Source: Bradyrhizobium australiense (GTDB lineage Bacteria; Pseudomonadota; Alphaproteobacteria; Rhizobiales; Xanthobacteraceae). Taken from it: a DNA stretch of 64,000 nt. Under the pieces are notes generated by a model. That model saw only the letters and a program-made list of their open reading frames with translations. It was not told the DNA's origin and made no database searches. Location of the stretch: contig NZ_JAAVLX010000002.1 of assembly GCF_013114825.1 (NCBI RefSeq), positions 496,001-560,000 on the forward strand, read 5' to 3'. The position numbers and the translations under genes were made by a program. Positions 25,914 to 35,099 of the stretch are shown in pieces (the stretch's first letter is position 1; each line of letters begins with the position of its first letter).

Positions 25914-27179
25914 TCAGGCAGCTTGCCCCGGCTCGGCTTGCGTCTTGGCGACGATCTCGGGCTCCAGCACGCGGCGATGCGAGACGAGCACGCCGGCTTC
26001 GCTCAAGCGCTTCAGTTCCGCCTCGCTGACGCCGAGCTCGCCGAAGACCGCAAAATTATGCTCGCCCTGAAAGGCAGGCGTGCCAATTGGCGTCAACTCT
26101 TCCGCCGAAAAGCGCCACGGCCGGCCCGGCAGGCGATACTCGCCGCCGCTGCGGTCAGGGACGCGCTGAACGGCGCCCCAGTAATCGCTCCATTCAGAGG
26201 CTGTGAGCTCCTTGATCGAACGGATCTCGCCCATGGCGATCTTGGCCTCGTCGAACTGGGCGTCGAGGGTCGCCATGTCCGGAAAGGTCAGAATCCAGGA
26301 CTGGATGATCTGGTGCAGCACGCCGAAATTCAAGCGGCGCGCGGCCGCAGTGGAGAACCGTGGATCATCCATCAGATCGACGCGGCGCATGGCGCGCAGC
26401 CACGACGGAAAGGTCCGGCTGCCGATAATGCTGGTCGCGACGGTGAAGTGCTCGCCCTGCGGCCCTGTAAAGAACGAGCAATCGGTGGCCCCGAGGATCG
26501 CAGGCTCCGCCCCAATGTCATCGTCGGACAGATCGACATGCGCGCGTTCGTTGACCGCGAGCAGCGTCGCCGCCATCGCGACATCGATATACTGGCCCTG
26601 CCCGGTCTTCTGGCGGCTATTGAGAGCCGCGAGGATCGCGATCACCGCCTGCAACCCAGTGTAGACGTCGGCGTGCGACAGACTGTCGGTACGCGGCTCC
26701 GTCAGCGCGCTGCCATAGTGACGAACGCTGTTTTCAGTAAAGCCAGCCTCGGCCTGCACGGTTGGTGCATAGGCCATCCGGCTGCGCCACGGCCCGCCCT
26801 GGCCGTAGCCCGTGATCGACGCGTAGATCAGTCGGGGGTTGCGTTTGGACAGCGTCTCGTAATCGAGGCCGAAGAACCCCAGGGTACCAGCGCGGAAGTT
26901 TTCGACCACGATGTCTGCGGTATCGCAGAGTTTCAGTGCCAGTTCATAAGCGCCCGGAATGTTGAGATTGACGCTGACATTGCGCTTGCCGGCATTTTGC
27001 TGGGCGTAATAGCCTGACATCCCGTCGGTCGATGGAAACGCGAAGCGCGAGACGTCGGGACTTGGCGGTTCGATTTTGATGACCTCGGCTCCGAGGTCCT
27101 GCAAGGTGCGCGCGCACAGCGGACCAGCCAGCACGCGGGAGAAATCGACGACGCGGATTCCACTCAAGGGGCCACTCAT
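25914..27179 (-). CDS. CaiB/BaiF CoA-transferase family III protein
   Basis: A 421-residue family III CoA-transferase: MSGPLSGIRVVDFSRVLAGP, LGAEVIKIEPPSPDVSR, YYAQQNAGKRNVSVNLN, DIVVENFRAGTLGFFGLDY and RLIYASITGYGQGGPW with the catalytic Asp region following. Such enzymes move CoA between acyl donors and carboxylic acids, activating the acid without ATP. The start is one base after the crotonase stop (TGACATG), so both come from one mRNA. Together they could activate an acid and hydrate its unsaturated CoA ester. Confidence 0.93.
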   Translation of the reverse strand: MSGPLSGIRVVDFSRVLAGPLCARTLQDLGAEVIKIEPPSPDVSRFAFPSTDGMSGYYAQQNAGKRNVSVNLNIPGAYELALKLCDTADIVVENFRAGTLGFFGLDYETLSKRNPRLIYASITGYGQGGPWRSRMAYAPTVQAEAGFTENSVRHYGSALTEPRTDSLSHADVYTGLQAVIAILAALNSRQKTGQGQYIDVAMAATLLAVNERAHVDLSDDDIGAEPAILGATDCSFFTGPQGEHFTVATSIIGSRTFPSWLRAMRRVDLMDDPRFSTAAARRLNFGVLHQIIQSWILTFPDMATLDAQFDEAKIAMGEIRSIKELTASEWSDYWGAVQRVPDRSGGEYRLPGRPWRFSAEELTPIGTPAFQGEHNFAVFGELGVSEAELKRLSEAGVLVSHRRVLEPEIVAKTQAEPGQAA

Positions 27180-27180
27180 G

Positions 27181-27978
27181 TCAGCGCCCCGCGAATTTGG
27201 CGAGACCGGGCCCGTTCTTGCGGAATGACGCAAGACCGGTCTTGAGGTCCTCCGACGCCCAAATCGGCGCCTGTACTCTTGCCATCGCCTCGTCCGCGGC
27301 CGCCACGCCCTGGTTGGCGGCGATATGCACGAGCTCCTTGGTCGCGGCATGCGCCACCGTCGGCCCCTGCGCTAACTCCTCCGCTATGGCCATCGTGGCC
27401 GTCTCCAGCGATTCTTCCGGAACTGTGAGATTGATCAATCCCCACTTCTCCAGGGTCGGCGCATCGTAGCGCCGCGCCAGCATCGACATTTCCTTGGCGC
27501 GCTGTGCGCCGATCCGCTGCACCTGCCGCTGGATTCCGCCCAGCAGCGGATGCAGCCCAAGCGTCGCCTCGACCGAGCCGATCTTCGCCGAAGAAGCCGC
27601 GATGATGTAATCGCACGATAGCGCAAGCTCGAGGCCGCCACCCAGGCAAACGCCGTGAACGCTCGCGATCAAAGGAACCGGCAATAGCTCCATGAAGCGC
27701 AAGAATTCGACACCGTTCAGCCGTCGATTTTCACCGCCCTGATCCGCGCTGCCTGCCTCTACACGTTTTTCGAAGATATCCAGATCTGCGCCGGCGGAGA
27801 AATGCCGCAGTCCGCTACGGATGACGATGGCGCGGCTGCCTGCCTTTTGGGCTGCCTCCACCTGCTCCACGATCGCATTGAGGAGTTTGGGGCCGAGCAG
27901 GTTGTACGGCCGGTAGACCATCGTAAGAACAGAGATATTGCCGCGCTCCTCGCGCGTCACCAATGCATCCTCGGACAA
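27181..27978 (-). CDS. Enoyl-CoA hydratase/isomerase (crotonase family), TTG start
   Basis: This 265-residue crotonase has the oxyanion-hole motifs FSAGADLDIF (about 60-70) and SVHGVCLGGGLELALSCDY (about 105-123), and an acidic residue in GSVEATLGLHPLLGG where catalytic Glu normally sits. It hydrates or isomerises an enoyl-CoA. The best start is TTG at 27978, five bases after a perfect AGGAGG; no ATG is near. It is the first gene of a two-gene operon with the CoA-transferase, and two tandem palindromes lie upstream. Confidence 0.92.
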   Translation of the reverse strand: MSEDALVTREERGNISVLTMVYRPYNLLGPKLLNAIVEQVEAAQKAGSRAIVIRSGLRHFSAGADLDIFEKRVEAGSADQGGENRRLNGVEFLRFMELLPVPLIASVHGVCLGGGLELALSCDYIIAASSAKIGSVEATLGLHPLLGGIQRQVQRIGAQRAKEMSMLARRYDAPTLEKWGLINLTVPEESLETATMAIAEELAQGPTVAHAATKELVHIAANQGVAAADEAMARVQAPIWASEDLKTGLASFRKNGPGLAKFAGR

Positions 27979-28024
27979 AGCTGCCTCCTGTTTCCCGGCG
28001 GCTCTCGCGACCGCATCATTCTAG

Positions 28025-28067
28025 TTGCAAAACGCAAGCTACATCATGACTTGCATTTTGCAAGCTA
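28025..28067. promoter_or_regulatory. Tandem operator upstream of crotonase/CoA-transferase operon
   Basis: TTGCAAAACGCAAGCTA (28025-28041) and TTGCATTTTGCAAGCTA (28051-28067) are near-identical 17-mers 26 bases apart, each containing a TTGC-GCAA dyad. They lie between the crotonase gene and the frameshifted TetR gene, the expected place for TetR operators. Confidence 0.6.
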
Positions 28068-28114
28068 TAATCGTCTTGGCGCTGGACCCGATTTTTTCAA
28101 GGCGCTCTTCTCGA

Positions 28115-28712
28115 CTAGAGACGCTCCGCGCTGGTGCTCGCGGCTTGATTGCGCAAGGCCTGCCGACCGGCATCCAGGAGGATGTCAGACAACCGCTTGT
28201 CGCCGGCCGCACGCGCAAGCACGATCGAGCCGACCACGGTTGCAATTGCCCCGGCAGCGGCCTGCCGCGCATCTGTTGGCGATCTCTTCGGGATCAAGCC
28301 GGCGATGATATCGATGATTTTCTCGAGTCCGCCTGCAAGGGTACGCTGCGCTTCGGGCCTGAACGTGCGATATCCGCGGCTAAAGCCGGAAGCGCACAAC
28401 CGCGCACCAGATTATTGCGATGGCGGGAGCTCAGATAGGACTCGACGACTGCGTTGAATCCTTTCTCGACAGGCAACCCCTGCGTGAGATCCAGCCAACG
28501 GGCGACGGTTCGATCCATGGCCAAAGCGAGTGCTTCAACGACCAAAGCGTCACGTGACTTGAAGTGGGCGTAGAAGCTACCATGCGCCAGATCAGCGAGT
28601 TTCATCAGGTCGACCACACTCAAGCCGCCGGCATCGTTTTGATGCAGGCCATAGGAAGCATTTTCGACGATCCGCCTGCGGGTCTGCTGCCCATGGCCTT
28701 TTGGTAACGCAT
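28115..28712 (-). pseudogene. TetR-family regulator with frameshifts
   Basis: The helix-turn-helix half reads LMKLADLAHGSFYAHFKSRD and continues to ALAADIARSGP. The ligand-domain half continues in the next frame as EAQRTLAGGLEKIIDIIAG and ends ILLDAGRQALRNQ. A single missing G in GGCCCGAAG near 28355 would join them. A second one-base loss near 28700 separates the natural start (ATG at 28712 after GGAG, reading MRYQK) from GHGQQTRRRIVENA. The 3' half alone could still be translated but would lack DNA binding. It probably once controlled the crotonase/CoA-transferase genes. Confidence 0.75.
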
Positions 28713-28852
28713 CACCTGCTCCGGGATAGCCTAACAAGCAGAGCCATATTAGATGATTATCATCACATATAACGACCGAATTCCGCAGAAGGGCTCCTCG
28801 GTGTGCGCCTCGATCAGGAAAGGCCAGTCAGCGAGTACAGATTGAACGCACG

Positions 28853-29680
28853 CTAGTGCCCGACGAATACGGGCTTTCGCTTGTCGACAAAGGCGCGCAC
28901 CGCCTCTTTGTGATCCGTCGTTCGCGCGGAGCGGACCATGTATGCCGCTTCCTGGTCCATTGAATCCAGAAGGTCCGTTGCCAAGGCGTGGTCAAGGTTG
29001 TCCTTCATGCCGGCGAAAGCTTGCAAGGGGCCCTCGGCCAAGGACCTTGCAAGCGCAAATGCAACAACGCGAAGCTCGGCATCGGGTACCACCCGATTGA
29101 CGAGCCCCAGGGTCTCGCAGCGGCGGGCGTCGATCCGCTCCGAGAGAAACATCAACTCGCGCGCCCGGGATGTTCCCACCAGCCGCGTCAGCAGCCAGGC
29201 GATACCGTAGTCTCCCGTCAGCCCGATGCGGGCATACCCCGTGGTCATCACAGCCGATTCGGCGGCGATTCGAATGTCGCAGGCGAGCGCGAGCGCAAGC
29301 CCTGCGCCCGCCGCAGGCCCGGGAAGCGCTGCGAGCGTCGGCTTTCGCAATCCCGCCAACGCACCCGTGAGGGTGCGCTGCTTGAGGCGCAAGTCGGTAA
29401 TCCGCTCTTCGACCGGCATTTCGGTCTTGGCGGCATTGCTTCCCATGCCCTTGACGTCGCCGCCGGCGCAAAAGGCGTTGCCGGCGCCCGTGATGAGCAG
29501 TGCGCCGACGCTGGAATCATCGCCGCACTGCCTGATCATGCACCGCAGCGCTGGGGTCAATTGATCGGACAAGGCGTTGCGCGCCTCAGGCCGGTTCAGC
29601 GTGATCAGCGCGACCCGGTTCCGGATTTCACACAGCAACTCACCGGTGCCGGTATCGACCTCGATCCGATCTTCCGTCAT
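28853..29680 (-). CDS. Enoyl-CoA hydratase/isomerase (crotonase family)
   Basis: A 275-residue crotonase: VALITLNRPEARNALSDQLT, GAGNAFCAGGDVKGMGS, LPGPAAGAGLALALACDIR for the oxyanion hole, and a C-terminal EAVRAFVDKRKPVF, the usual end of these proteins. The position of the usual catalytic Glu (IGLTGDYGIAWLLTRLVG) holds Gly-Asp, so its exact reaction (hydration, isomerisation or other) is uncertain. It is the last gene of a seven-gene minus-strand operon starting with the ligase at 36704. Confidence 0.92.
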   Translation of the reverse strand: MTEDRIEVDTGTGELLCEIRNRVALITLNRPEARNALSDQLTPALRCMIRQCGDDSSVGALLITGAGNAFCAGGDVKGMGSNAAKTEMPVEERITDLRLKQRTLTGALAGLRKPTLAALPGPAAGAGLALALACDIRIAAESAVMTTGYARIGLTGDYGIAWLLTRLVGTSRARELMFLSERIDARRCETLGLVNRVVPDAELRVVAFALARSLAEGPLQAFAGMKDNLDHALATDLLDSMDQEAAYMVRSARTTDHKEAVRAFVDKRKPVFVGH

Positions 29681-29701
29681 TCGCGCTGCTCCGTCGTGCC
29701 T

Positions 29702-30706
29702 TCAGGCGACCTTCAGGGCTGCCTTGCTGTCGGCGTCCAGGAATCCTGTAAGCCGACCCCTGATCAGCCGCTCGGCATCCGCCATGATGCGGTCGATCAA
29801 TTCCTTGACCGTTGGGATGTCGCGAATGAGTCCAGCGACCATCCCGCAACTCCACGCGCCCGCGTCCATATCACCGTCGATCATCACCTTCGGATAGACG
29901 CCCGCCACCTGCTCGTGGATATCATCGATCTTGAGGCTCTTGCCTTTCACCCGTTCAATCTCGAGCAGGTTCTCGACGCCCTTGTTGTTCAATACCCGTT
30001 CGGTGTTTCGTAACGCACGCATGACCAGGCGCGTGTCGAGCTCCGACGCCTTGACCAGCGCATTCTTGACATTCTCGTGCACGGGCGCTTCCTTGGTGGC
30101 GATGAAGCGCGTACCCATGTTCATGCCGGCGGCGCCCATCGCCAGCGCCGCCACCAGGCTGCGCGCATCCGCCATGCCGCCGGAAGCGACGAACGGAATC
30201 TTCAGTTCCTCGGCGGCACGAGGCAACAAGATCATGTTGGGCATATCGTCTTCGCCGGGATGGCCGCCGCACTCAAAACCGTCGACGCTGACGGCATCGC
30301 AGCCGATCTGCTCGGCCTTCAGCGAATGCCGGACGGACGTGCATTTGTGAATAACCTTGATGCCTGCCGCCTTCAGGGCCGGCATATATTGTTCGGGGCT
30401 GCGCCCGGCGGTTTCGACGATCTTGACGCCGCCCTCCCTGATGGCGGCGATGTATTCCGGATAGGGCGGCGCAGTAAAGGTCGGCAAAAAGGTCAGGTTC
30501 ACACCGAACGGCTTGTCGGTCATATCGCTGCAACGTGCGATCTCCTTGGCCAACAGCTCCGGCGTCCTTTGCGTCAGACCGGTGATGATCCCTAGTCCCC
30601 CGGCGTTCGACACCGCGGCCGCCAGCTCGGCAAACCCGACATAATGCATTCCGCCTTGGATGATCGGATGTTCGATGCCGAACATCTCGGTAATTGCAGT
30701 CTTCAC
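29702..30706 (-). CDS. Nitronate monooxygenase / NAD(P)H-flavin family oxidoreductase
   Basis: The 334-residue protein is an FMN TIM-barrel of the 2-nitropropane dioxygenase family: FGIEHPIIQGGMHYVGFAEL, GGLGIITGLT, DAVSVDGFECGGHPGEDD (His near the flavin), and VASGGMADARSLVAALAMGA for phosphate binding. True nitronate monooxygenases detoxify nitronates, but many relatives are flavin reductases or act in acyl-CoA clusters of unknown chemistry. Its place among acyl-CoA genes points to the latter. It lies 21 bases before the crotonase and 54 bases after the thiolase. Confidence 0.9.
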   Translation of the reverse strand: MKTAITEMFGIEHPIIQGGMHYVGFAELAAAVSNAGGLGIITGLTQRTPELLAKEIARCSDMTDKPFGVNLTFLPTFTAPPYPEYIAAIREGGVKIVETAGRSPEQYMPALKAAGIKVIHKCTSVRHSLKAEQIGCDAVSVDGFECGGHPGEDDMPNMILLPRAAEELKIPFVASGGMADARSLVAALAMGAAGMNMGTRFIATKEAPVHENVKNALVKASELDTRLVMRALRNTERVLNNKGVENLLEIERVKGKSLKIDDIHEQVAGVYPKVMIDGDMDAGAWSCGMVAGLIRDIPTVKELIDRIMADAERLIRGRLTGFLDADSKAALKVA

Positions 30707-30760
30707 GCGTGCCTCCGATATGTTTTCACAGGATCTCTAGTCTAGCCGGTTTGTCACTCG

Positions 30761-31948
30761 TCAGTGGACGATTTCGAGGAGGCCCGCGGCGCCCATGCCG
30801 CCGCCGATGCACATAGTAACAACGGCGTATTTCGCCTTGCGCCGGCGGCCCTCGATCAAGGCGTGGCCGGTCAGCCGCGCGCCGGTCATGCCGTAGGGAT
30901 GGCCAACCGCAATCGAGCCCCCGTTGACGTTGAGCTTTTCGGGGTCGATCCCGAGCTTCTCGCGACAATAGATCACTTGCACCGCGAATGCCTCGTTCAA
31001 TTCCCAGAGATCGATATCATCGACCTTAAGTCCGTGTCGCTTGAGCAGCCGGGGCACAGCGTAGACCGGGCCGACACCCATCTCGTCCGGTTCACAACCT
31101 GCGCTGACAAAGCCACGGAAGATGCCCAGCGGCTTCAGACCCTTTTGCGCCGCGAGCTTGTCGCTCATGATGACGGCTGCACTGGCACCATCCGAAAGCT
31201 GACTGGCATTGCCGCCGGTAACAGTGAAACCCGGCCCCTTGGCCGGCTTGACACCTGCGAGACCTTCGGCCGTGGTATCGGGACGCGGCCCCTCGTCCGC
31301 TGATAGAGTCACCTGCTGATAGGATACGGCGCCGCTCGCCTTGTCCGTGACCGCCATGGTCGTTTTGATCGGCGCGATTTCGTCGTTAAAGCGGCCTCCC
31401 TGCCGCGCGGCCGCCGTCCGCCGCTGACTCTCGAGGCTGTATTCGTCCTGACGTTCGCGCGAGATGTCGTAGCGCTTCGCAACGATCTCGGCAGTATCCA
31501 GCATCGCGATGTAGGCGTCCCCTTTCATCGCGAGCAGTTCGGGATCGATGGCATGAAAGCTGTTGAACTGATTGTTCTGGACCAGGCTGATGGATTCGCC
31601 GCCGCCGCCGATGGCAACCTCCACGCCATCGAAGATGACCGAGCGCGCAGCCAGCGCAATGGCTTGAAGGCCGGACGCGCACTGGCGGTCGATGGTCGTT
31701 CCGGCCACGCTCACCGGAAGCCCGGCGCGCAGCAGCGCCTTGCGCGCAATGTTCGTGCCGGTAGTGCCCTGCTGCATGGCGCAGCCCATCACGACGTCCT
31801 CGACCTCGCCACCCTCGATCCTCGCACGCGACAGCGCCGAAGAGATAGCATGACCCAGCAACGTCGCGCCTTCGGTATTATTGAGGGCGCCCTTGTAAGC
31901 CTTGCCAATCGGGGTGCGAGCGGTCGAGACGATTACGGCTTCAGTCAT
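30761..31948 (-). CDS. Thiolase (acetyl-CoA C-acyltransferase type)
   Basis: The 395-residue enzyme has a complete thiolase active site: nucleophile Cys90 in DRQCASGLQA, His350 in NGGSIAVGHPYGMTG and Cys380 in CIGGGMGAAG, with NEAF preceding. It cleaves a 3-ketoacyl-CoA with CoA to release acetyl-CoA or propionyl-CoA. The VHG-to-NGG and HPYGMTG forms are as in degradative thiolases. It ends the beta-oxidation cycle served by the dehydrogenases upstream. Confidence 0.95.
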   Translation of the reverse strand: MTEAVIVSTARTPIGKAYKGALNNTEGATLLGHAISSALSRARIEGGEVEDVVMGCAMQQGTTGTNIARKALLRAGLPVSVAGTTIDRQCASGLQAIALAARSVIFDGVEVAIGGGGESISLVQNNQFNSFHAIDPELLAMKGDAYIAMLDTAEIVAKRYDISRERQDEYSLESQRRTAAARQGGRFNDEIAPIKTTMAVTDKASGAVSYQQVTLSADEGPRPDTTAEGLAGVKPAKGPGFTVTGGNASQLSDGASAAVIMSDKLAAQKGLKPLGIFRGFVSAGCEPDEMGVGPVYAVPRLLKRHGLKVDDIDLWELNEAFAVQVIYCREKLGIDPEKLNVNGGSIAVGHPYGMTGARLTGHALIEGRRRKAKYAVVTMCIGGGMGAAGLLEIVH

Positions 31949-31995
31949 TGTTTACCTCAGTCGGGGTGCGGAAGTCGATTTTCTTGGATGAAGAT

Positions 31996-33126
31996 TCAGC
32001 TCTGCTGCGCGTACCGCATCAGATGATAGGCGGGATCACCGAACTGGACGTTGATGGAGCTTATTCGCTTGAAGTAGTGGCCGACGTTCAACTCGTCGCT
32101 CATACCCATGCCACCGTGCAGTTGCACGGCCTGCTCCGCCACGAACCGCGCGGCATAGCCCACCTTCGTCTTGGCGCCGGACGCCAGTTTCGATCCGTTC
32201 GGTTCCTTCGACGCAAGGCTTAGGTTCAAATGCTGAGTGAGCGAAATGGACTCCTCAAGCGCGATGAACATGTCAACCATCCGGTGCTGCAGCACCTGAA
32301 ACGTTCCCAGCGCAACCCCAAACTGCTTGCGCGCCTTGCTGTATTCAAGCGTCGCCGAGTTCAGCTCCGCCATGGCACCGACGGCTTCCGCGCAAAGGGC
32401 CGCGATGGCACGATCGCGGGCCGCTTCCAAGGCAGCCACGCCCTCGCCTTCGCTGCCCAGCATCTGGCTGGCTGGCACCTCGACGTTCATCAGCGTGAGT
32501 TCAGCGGCGCGCCGGCCGTCGATGGTCTTGAAGCTCTGCAGGTGAAGATTGGCTGCATGGCGATCTACGACAAACAGACTCACGCCGTCGCGATCGCGGG
32601 GACCGCCCGACGTGCGGGCTGAAACGATGAGCTTGTCGGCCCATGGCGCACCGACCACCGCAGCTTTGGTTCCGCTCAGAACAAATTTGTCCCCTTGGCG
32701 GTGCGCAGTGGTGGTGACGTTGTTGAAATCGTAGCGTGATCGTCCCTCCGCCCAAGCCAGCGCCCATATCGCATCGCCCTCCATGATCTTCGGCAGGAAG
32801 AGTTCGCGCTGCTCGGGCGAGCCGATGTCCTCGATCAGGCCACCGGCAAGGACAACCGTCTCAAAATAAGGCTCGACGACAAGCTTGCGGCCGAACTCCT
32901 GCATCACGATCATCGTCGCAAGCGAGCCTCCACCAAGGCCGCCGGAGCTTTCCTGGAAGGGCGCGGCGCAGAGCCCAAGTTCGGCGAACGATTTCCAGTG
33001 CCTGCGGCTCCAGCCTTCATCCGTCGCAACGATCTTGCGGCGCTCGTCGAAATCGTACTGCTCGCGCAGGAAGCGTTGAATGCTGGAACGGAGCAATTCC
33101 TGTTCTTCCGTCAACTGAATATCCAT
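31996..33126 (-). CDS. Acyl-CoA dehydrogenase family protein, subunit-like (A)
   Basis: A 376-residue acyl-CoA dehydrogenase fold: MDIQLTEEQELLRSSIQRFL, GLGGGSLATMIVMQEFGRKL, and C-terminal AVQLHGGMGMSDELNVGHYF. The middle FAD-binding segment (AWAEGRSRYDFNNVTTTA) is less canonical than in its neighbour. This pattern matches the partner subunit of heteromeric alpha2beta2 dehydrogenases known from steroid side-chain breakdown. It lies 20 bases after the second dehydrogenase gene, so the two may form one complex oxidising an acyl-CoA with a bulky or short side chain. Confidence 0.92.
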   Translation of the reverse strand: MDIQLTEEQELLRSSIQRFLREQYDFDERRKIVATDEGWSRRHWKSFAELGLCAAPFQESSGGLGGGSLATMIVMQEFGRKLVVEPYFETVVLAGGLIEDIGSPEQRELFLPKIMEGDAIWALAWAEGRSRYDFNNVTTTAHRQGDKFVLSGTKAAVVGAPWADKLIVSARTSGGPRDRDGVSLFVVDRHAANLHLQSFKTIDGRRAAELTLMNVEVPASQMLGSEGEGVAALEAARDRAIAALCAEAVGAMAELNSATLEYSKARKQFGVALGTFQVLQHRMVDMFIALEESISLTQHLNLSLASKEPNGSKLASGAKTKVGYAARFVAEQAVQLHGGMGMSDELNVGHYFKRISSINVQFGDPAYHLMRYAQQS

Positions 33127-33146
33127 CGATGCCTCGTGCGATGTGG

Positions 33147-34328
33147 TCAGAGACCCAAGACCGCTTTCGCGATGATGTTGCGCTGAATTTCATTTGATCC
33201 CCCGTAAATGCTGAGCTTTCGGGAGTTCAGGTACTTCTCGGTCGCGGTGTGTCCGTGGTCCGGCCCCGGCATGAAGCGGTTGGCGCTTACCGGGTGCTCA
33301 CGGATGGCCAAACCGTAATTGCCGATCACCTGGTGCGTCAGATCGGTGATGCGCTGGAAAATCTCGGTGCCCCTGATCTTGAACAACGACGCGGCCGGTC
33401 CCGGGTCGATGCCGCGCGACATCTGCGCAACGATGCGCAGCTCAGTTGCCTCCAGCGCGAGCACATCGAGCTCGACGCGCGCGATCTCCCTGATGAACTC
33501 GCCGAACGCCGGATCGTCCTGGTCGACCTCGGTCCTCACAATGTGCTTGAGTCGCTCCAGATACCGTGTCGACCGGCCGATCCCGGCCATGCTGGTGCGC
33601 TCGTTGCCGAGCAGGAATTTCGCGTAGGTCCATCCCTTGTTTTCCTCGCCGATCAAATTCTCGGCGGGGACGCGCACGTCCTCCAGGAACACATCATTGA
33701 CTTCATGCGATCCGTCGATGGTAATGATCGGCCGCACGGTGACGCCGGGCGATTTCATGTCGATCAACAGGAAGGAGATGCCGGCCTGGGGTTTTGCTGT
33801 AGGGTCCGTCCGCACCAGGCAGAAGATCCAGTCGGCATGCTGGGCAAGCGTTGTCCAGGTCTTGTGGCCGTTGACGATGTAGTGGTCGCCGTCGCGCACC
33901 GCCTTGGTGCGGACCGAGGCGAGGTCGGAGCCGGAGCCGGGCTCCGAATAACCTTGGCACCACCAATCCTCCCCGGAGAGAATCCGCGGCAGAAACTTCT
34001 TCTTCTGCGTATCGTTGCCGAATGTGTAGATGACCGGGCCGACCATGGTGACGCTGAACGCCAGCGGTGGCAGCGTTCCGGCGCGCGACGTCTCCTGTTC
34101 AAAAATGAAGCGCTGTGTGACCGACCAGCCTGGGCCGCCATACTCCTTGGGCCAGAGCGGAGCAATCCAACCCTTCCTGTAGAGGATCCGGTGCCAGAGC
34201 AGCGACTGCTCCTTCGTCAAATCGGTCTCGGGGTTTGGAACGCGCATTTCCTGCGGATAGTTCGCCGCAATAAAGGCGCGCACCTCGTCACGGAACGCAG
34301 CGTCCTCGCTGGAAAGGTTGAGCTCCAT
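33147..34328 (-). CDS. Acyl-CoA dehydrogenase family protein, subunit-like (B)
   Basis: A 393-residue dehydrogenase with the standard FAD and substrate motifs: GWIAPLWPKEYGGPGWSVTQ, QGYSEPGSGSDLASVRTKAV, VNGHKTWTTLAQHAD, and the C-terminal YGGSNEIQRNIIAKAVLG. The usual catalytic Glu position in YEG is Gly here (YGG), as in many long FadE-like enzymes where the base lies elsewhere. It introduces a 2,3 double bond and passes electrons to electron-transfer flavoprotein. It sits between the atypical SDR and dehydrogenase A in the operon. Confidence 0.93.
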   Translation of the reverse strand: MELNLSSEDAAFRDEVRAFIAANYPQEMRVPNPETDLTKEQSLLWHRILYRKGWIAPLWPKEYGGPGWSVTQRFIFEQETSRAGTLPPLAFSVTMVGPVIYTFGNDTQKKKFLPRILSGEDWWCQGYSEPGSGSDLASVRTKAVRDGDHYIVNGHKTWTTLAQHADWIFCLVRTDPTAKPQAGISFLLIDMKSPGVTVRPIITIDGSHEVNDVFLEDVRVPAENLIGEENKGWTYAKFLLGNERTSMAGIGRSTRYLERLKHIVRTEVDQDDPAFGEFIREIARVELDVLALEATELRIVAQMSRGIDPGPAASLFKIRGTEIFQRITDLTHQVIGNYGLAIREHPVSANRFMPGPDHGHTATEKYLNSRKLSIYGGSNEIQRNIIAKAVLGL

Positions 34329-34343
34329 CGTGCGAGGCTCCCG

Positions 34344-35081
34344 TTACCACTTCTCGCCGAACGGACGGATCTCCAGCTCAAAAGTCCAGGCGCTGCGCGG
34401 CTGCTGATAGAGCAGCCAATAGCTTTCCGCGACCGACGACGGCGGCATCAATGCATCGGGGTTGTCCAGCGCGGTCGGACCAAGCGCCTCGATCCGCCGC
34501 TGGCGCACCCATTCGGTGTCGACGCCGGAATCGATGATGAGATGCGCCACGTGGATATTCTTGGGACCCAACTCGCGTGCGGCCGCCTGTGCAACGGCCC
34601 GTAAGCCGAACTTGGCGCTGGCGAAGGCGGCATAACCCGTTCCACCGCGGAGACTCGCCGTCGCCCCGGTGAAGAAGATATTGCCTTTGCCGCGGGGCAG
34701 CATCAGCCGCGCCGCTTCGCGCCCGGCGAGGAAGCCGGAATAGCAGGCCATTTCCCATACCTTGCGGAACACGCGCTCGGTGGTTTCCAGGATCGGAAAG
34801 TTGACGTTGGCGCCGATGTTGAAGATGCAGACCTCGAGCGGCGCGTGCTTGTCGGCGTCTCCGAGGAAGGAGATGATCTCCTCCTCCTTGCGCGCATCGA
34901 GCGAGCGTGCGTGAATTTCGCCGCCAGCTTTCTCGATCTCCTTGACGAGCGGTTCGAGCTTGGCGCCGTTGCGGCGCCCGGCAAACACCGTGAAGCCCTC
35001 TGAGGCGAATTTCTTCGCGATCTCGCCGCCGATATAGTCGCCGGCGCCGATCACGGCCACGGTTGCGTTTCTCTTTTGCAA
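34344..35081 (-). CDS. Atypical SDR lacking the catalytic Tyr
   Basis: This 245-residue SDR-fold protein has a modified cofactor loop (VIGAGDYIGGEIAKKFASEG) and NIGANV for the NNAG motif. At the active site it reads FFTGATASLRGGTGYAAFAS then AKFG: the YxxxK motif is FASAK, so Tyr is Phe, and the catalytic Ser is not at its usual place. This fits an SDR subgroup I recall as lacking the standard tetrad while keeping Lys. A paralogue with the same change is encoded at 36926-37669. It may bind an acyl-CoA or nucleotide without normal dehydrogenase chemistry, or use a different proton donor. Confidence 0.88.
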   Translation of the reverse strand: MQKRNATVAVIGAGDYIGGEIAKKFASEGFTVFAGRRNGAKLEPLVKEIEKAGGEIHARSLDARKEEEIISFLGDADKHAPLEVCIFNIGANVNFPILETTERVFRKVWEMACYSGFLAGREAARLMLPRGKGNIFFTGATASLRGGTGYAAFASAKFGLRAVAQAAARELGPKNIHVAHLIIDSGVDTEWVRQRRIEALGPTALDNPDALMPPSSVAESYWLLYQQPRSAWTFELEIRPFGEKW

Positions 35082-35099
35082 GGGTGTTCTCCCGTCAGG

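Noticed and set aside
33249..34604. 451-codon open frame on the plus strand
   Set aside because: Antisense to acyl-CoA dehydrogenase B.
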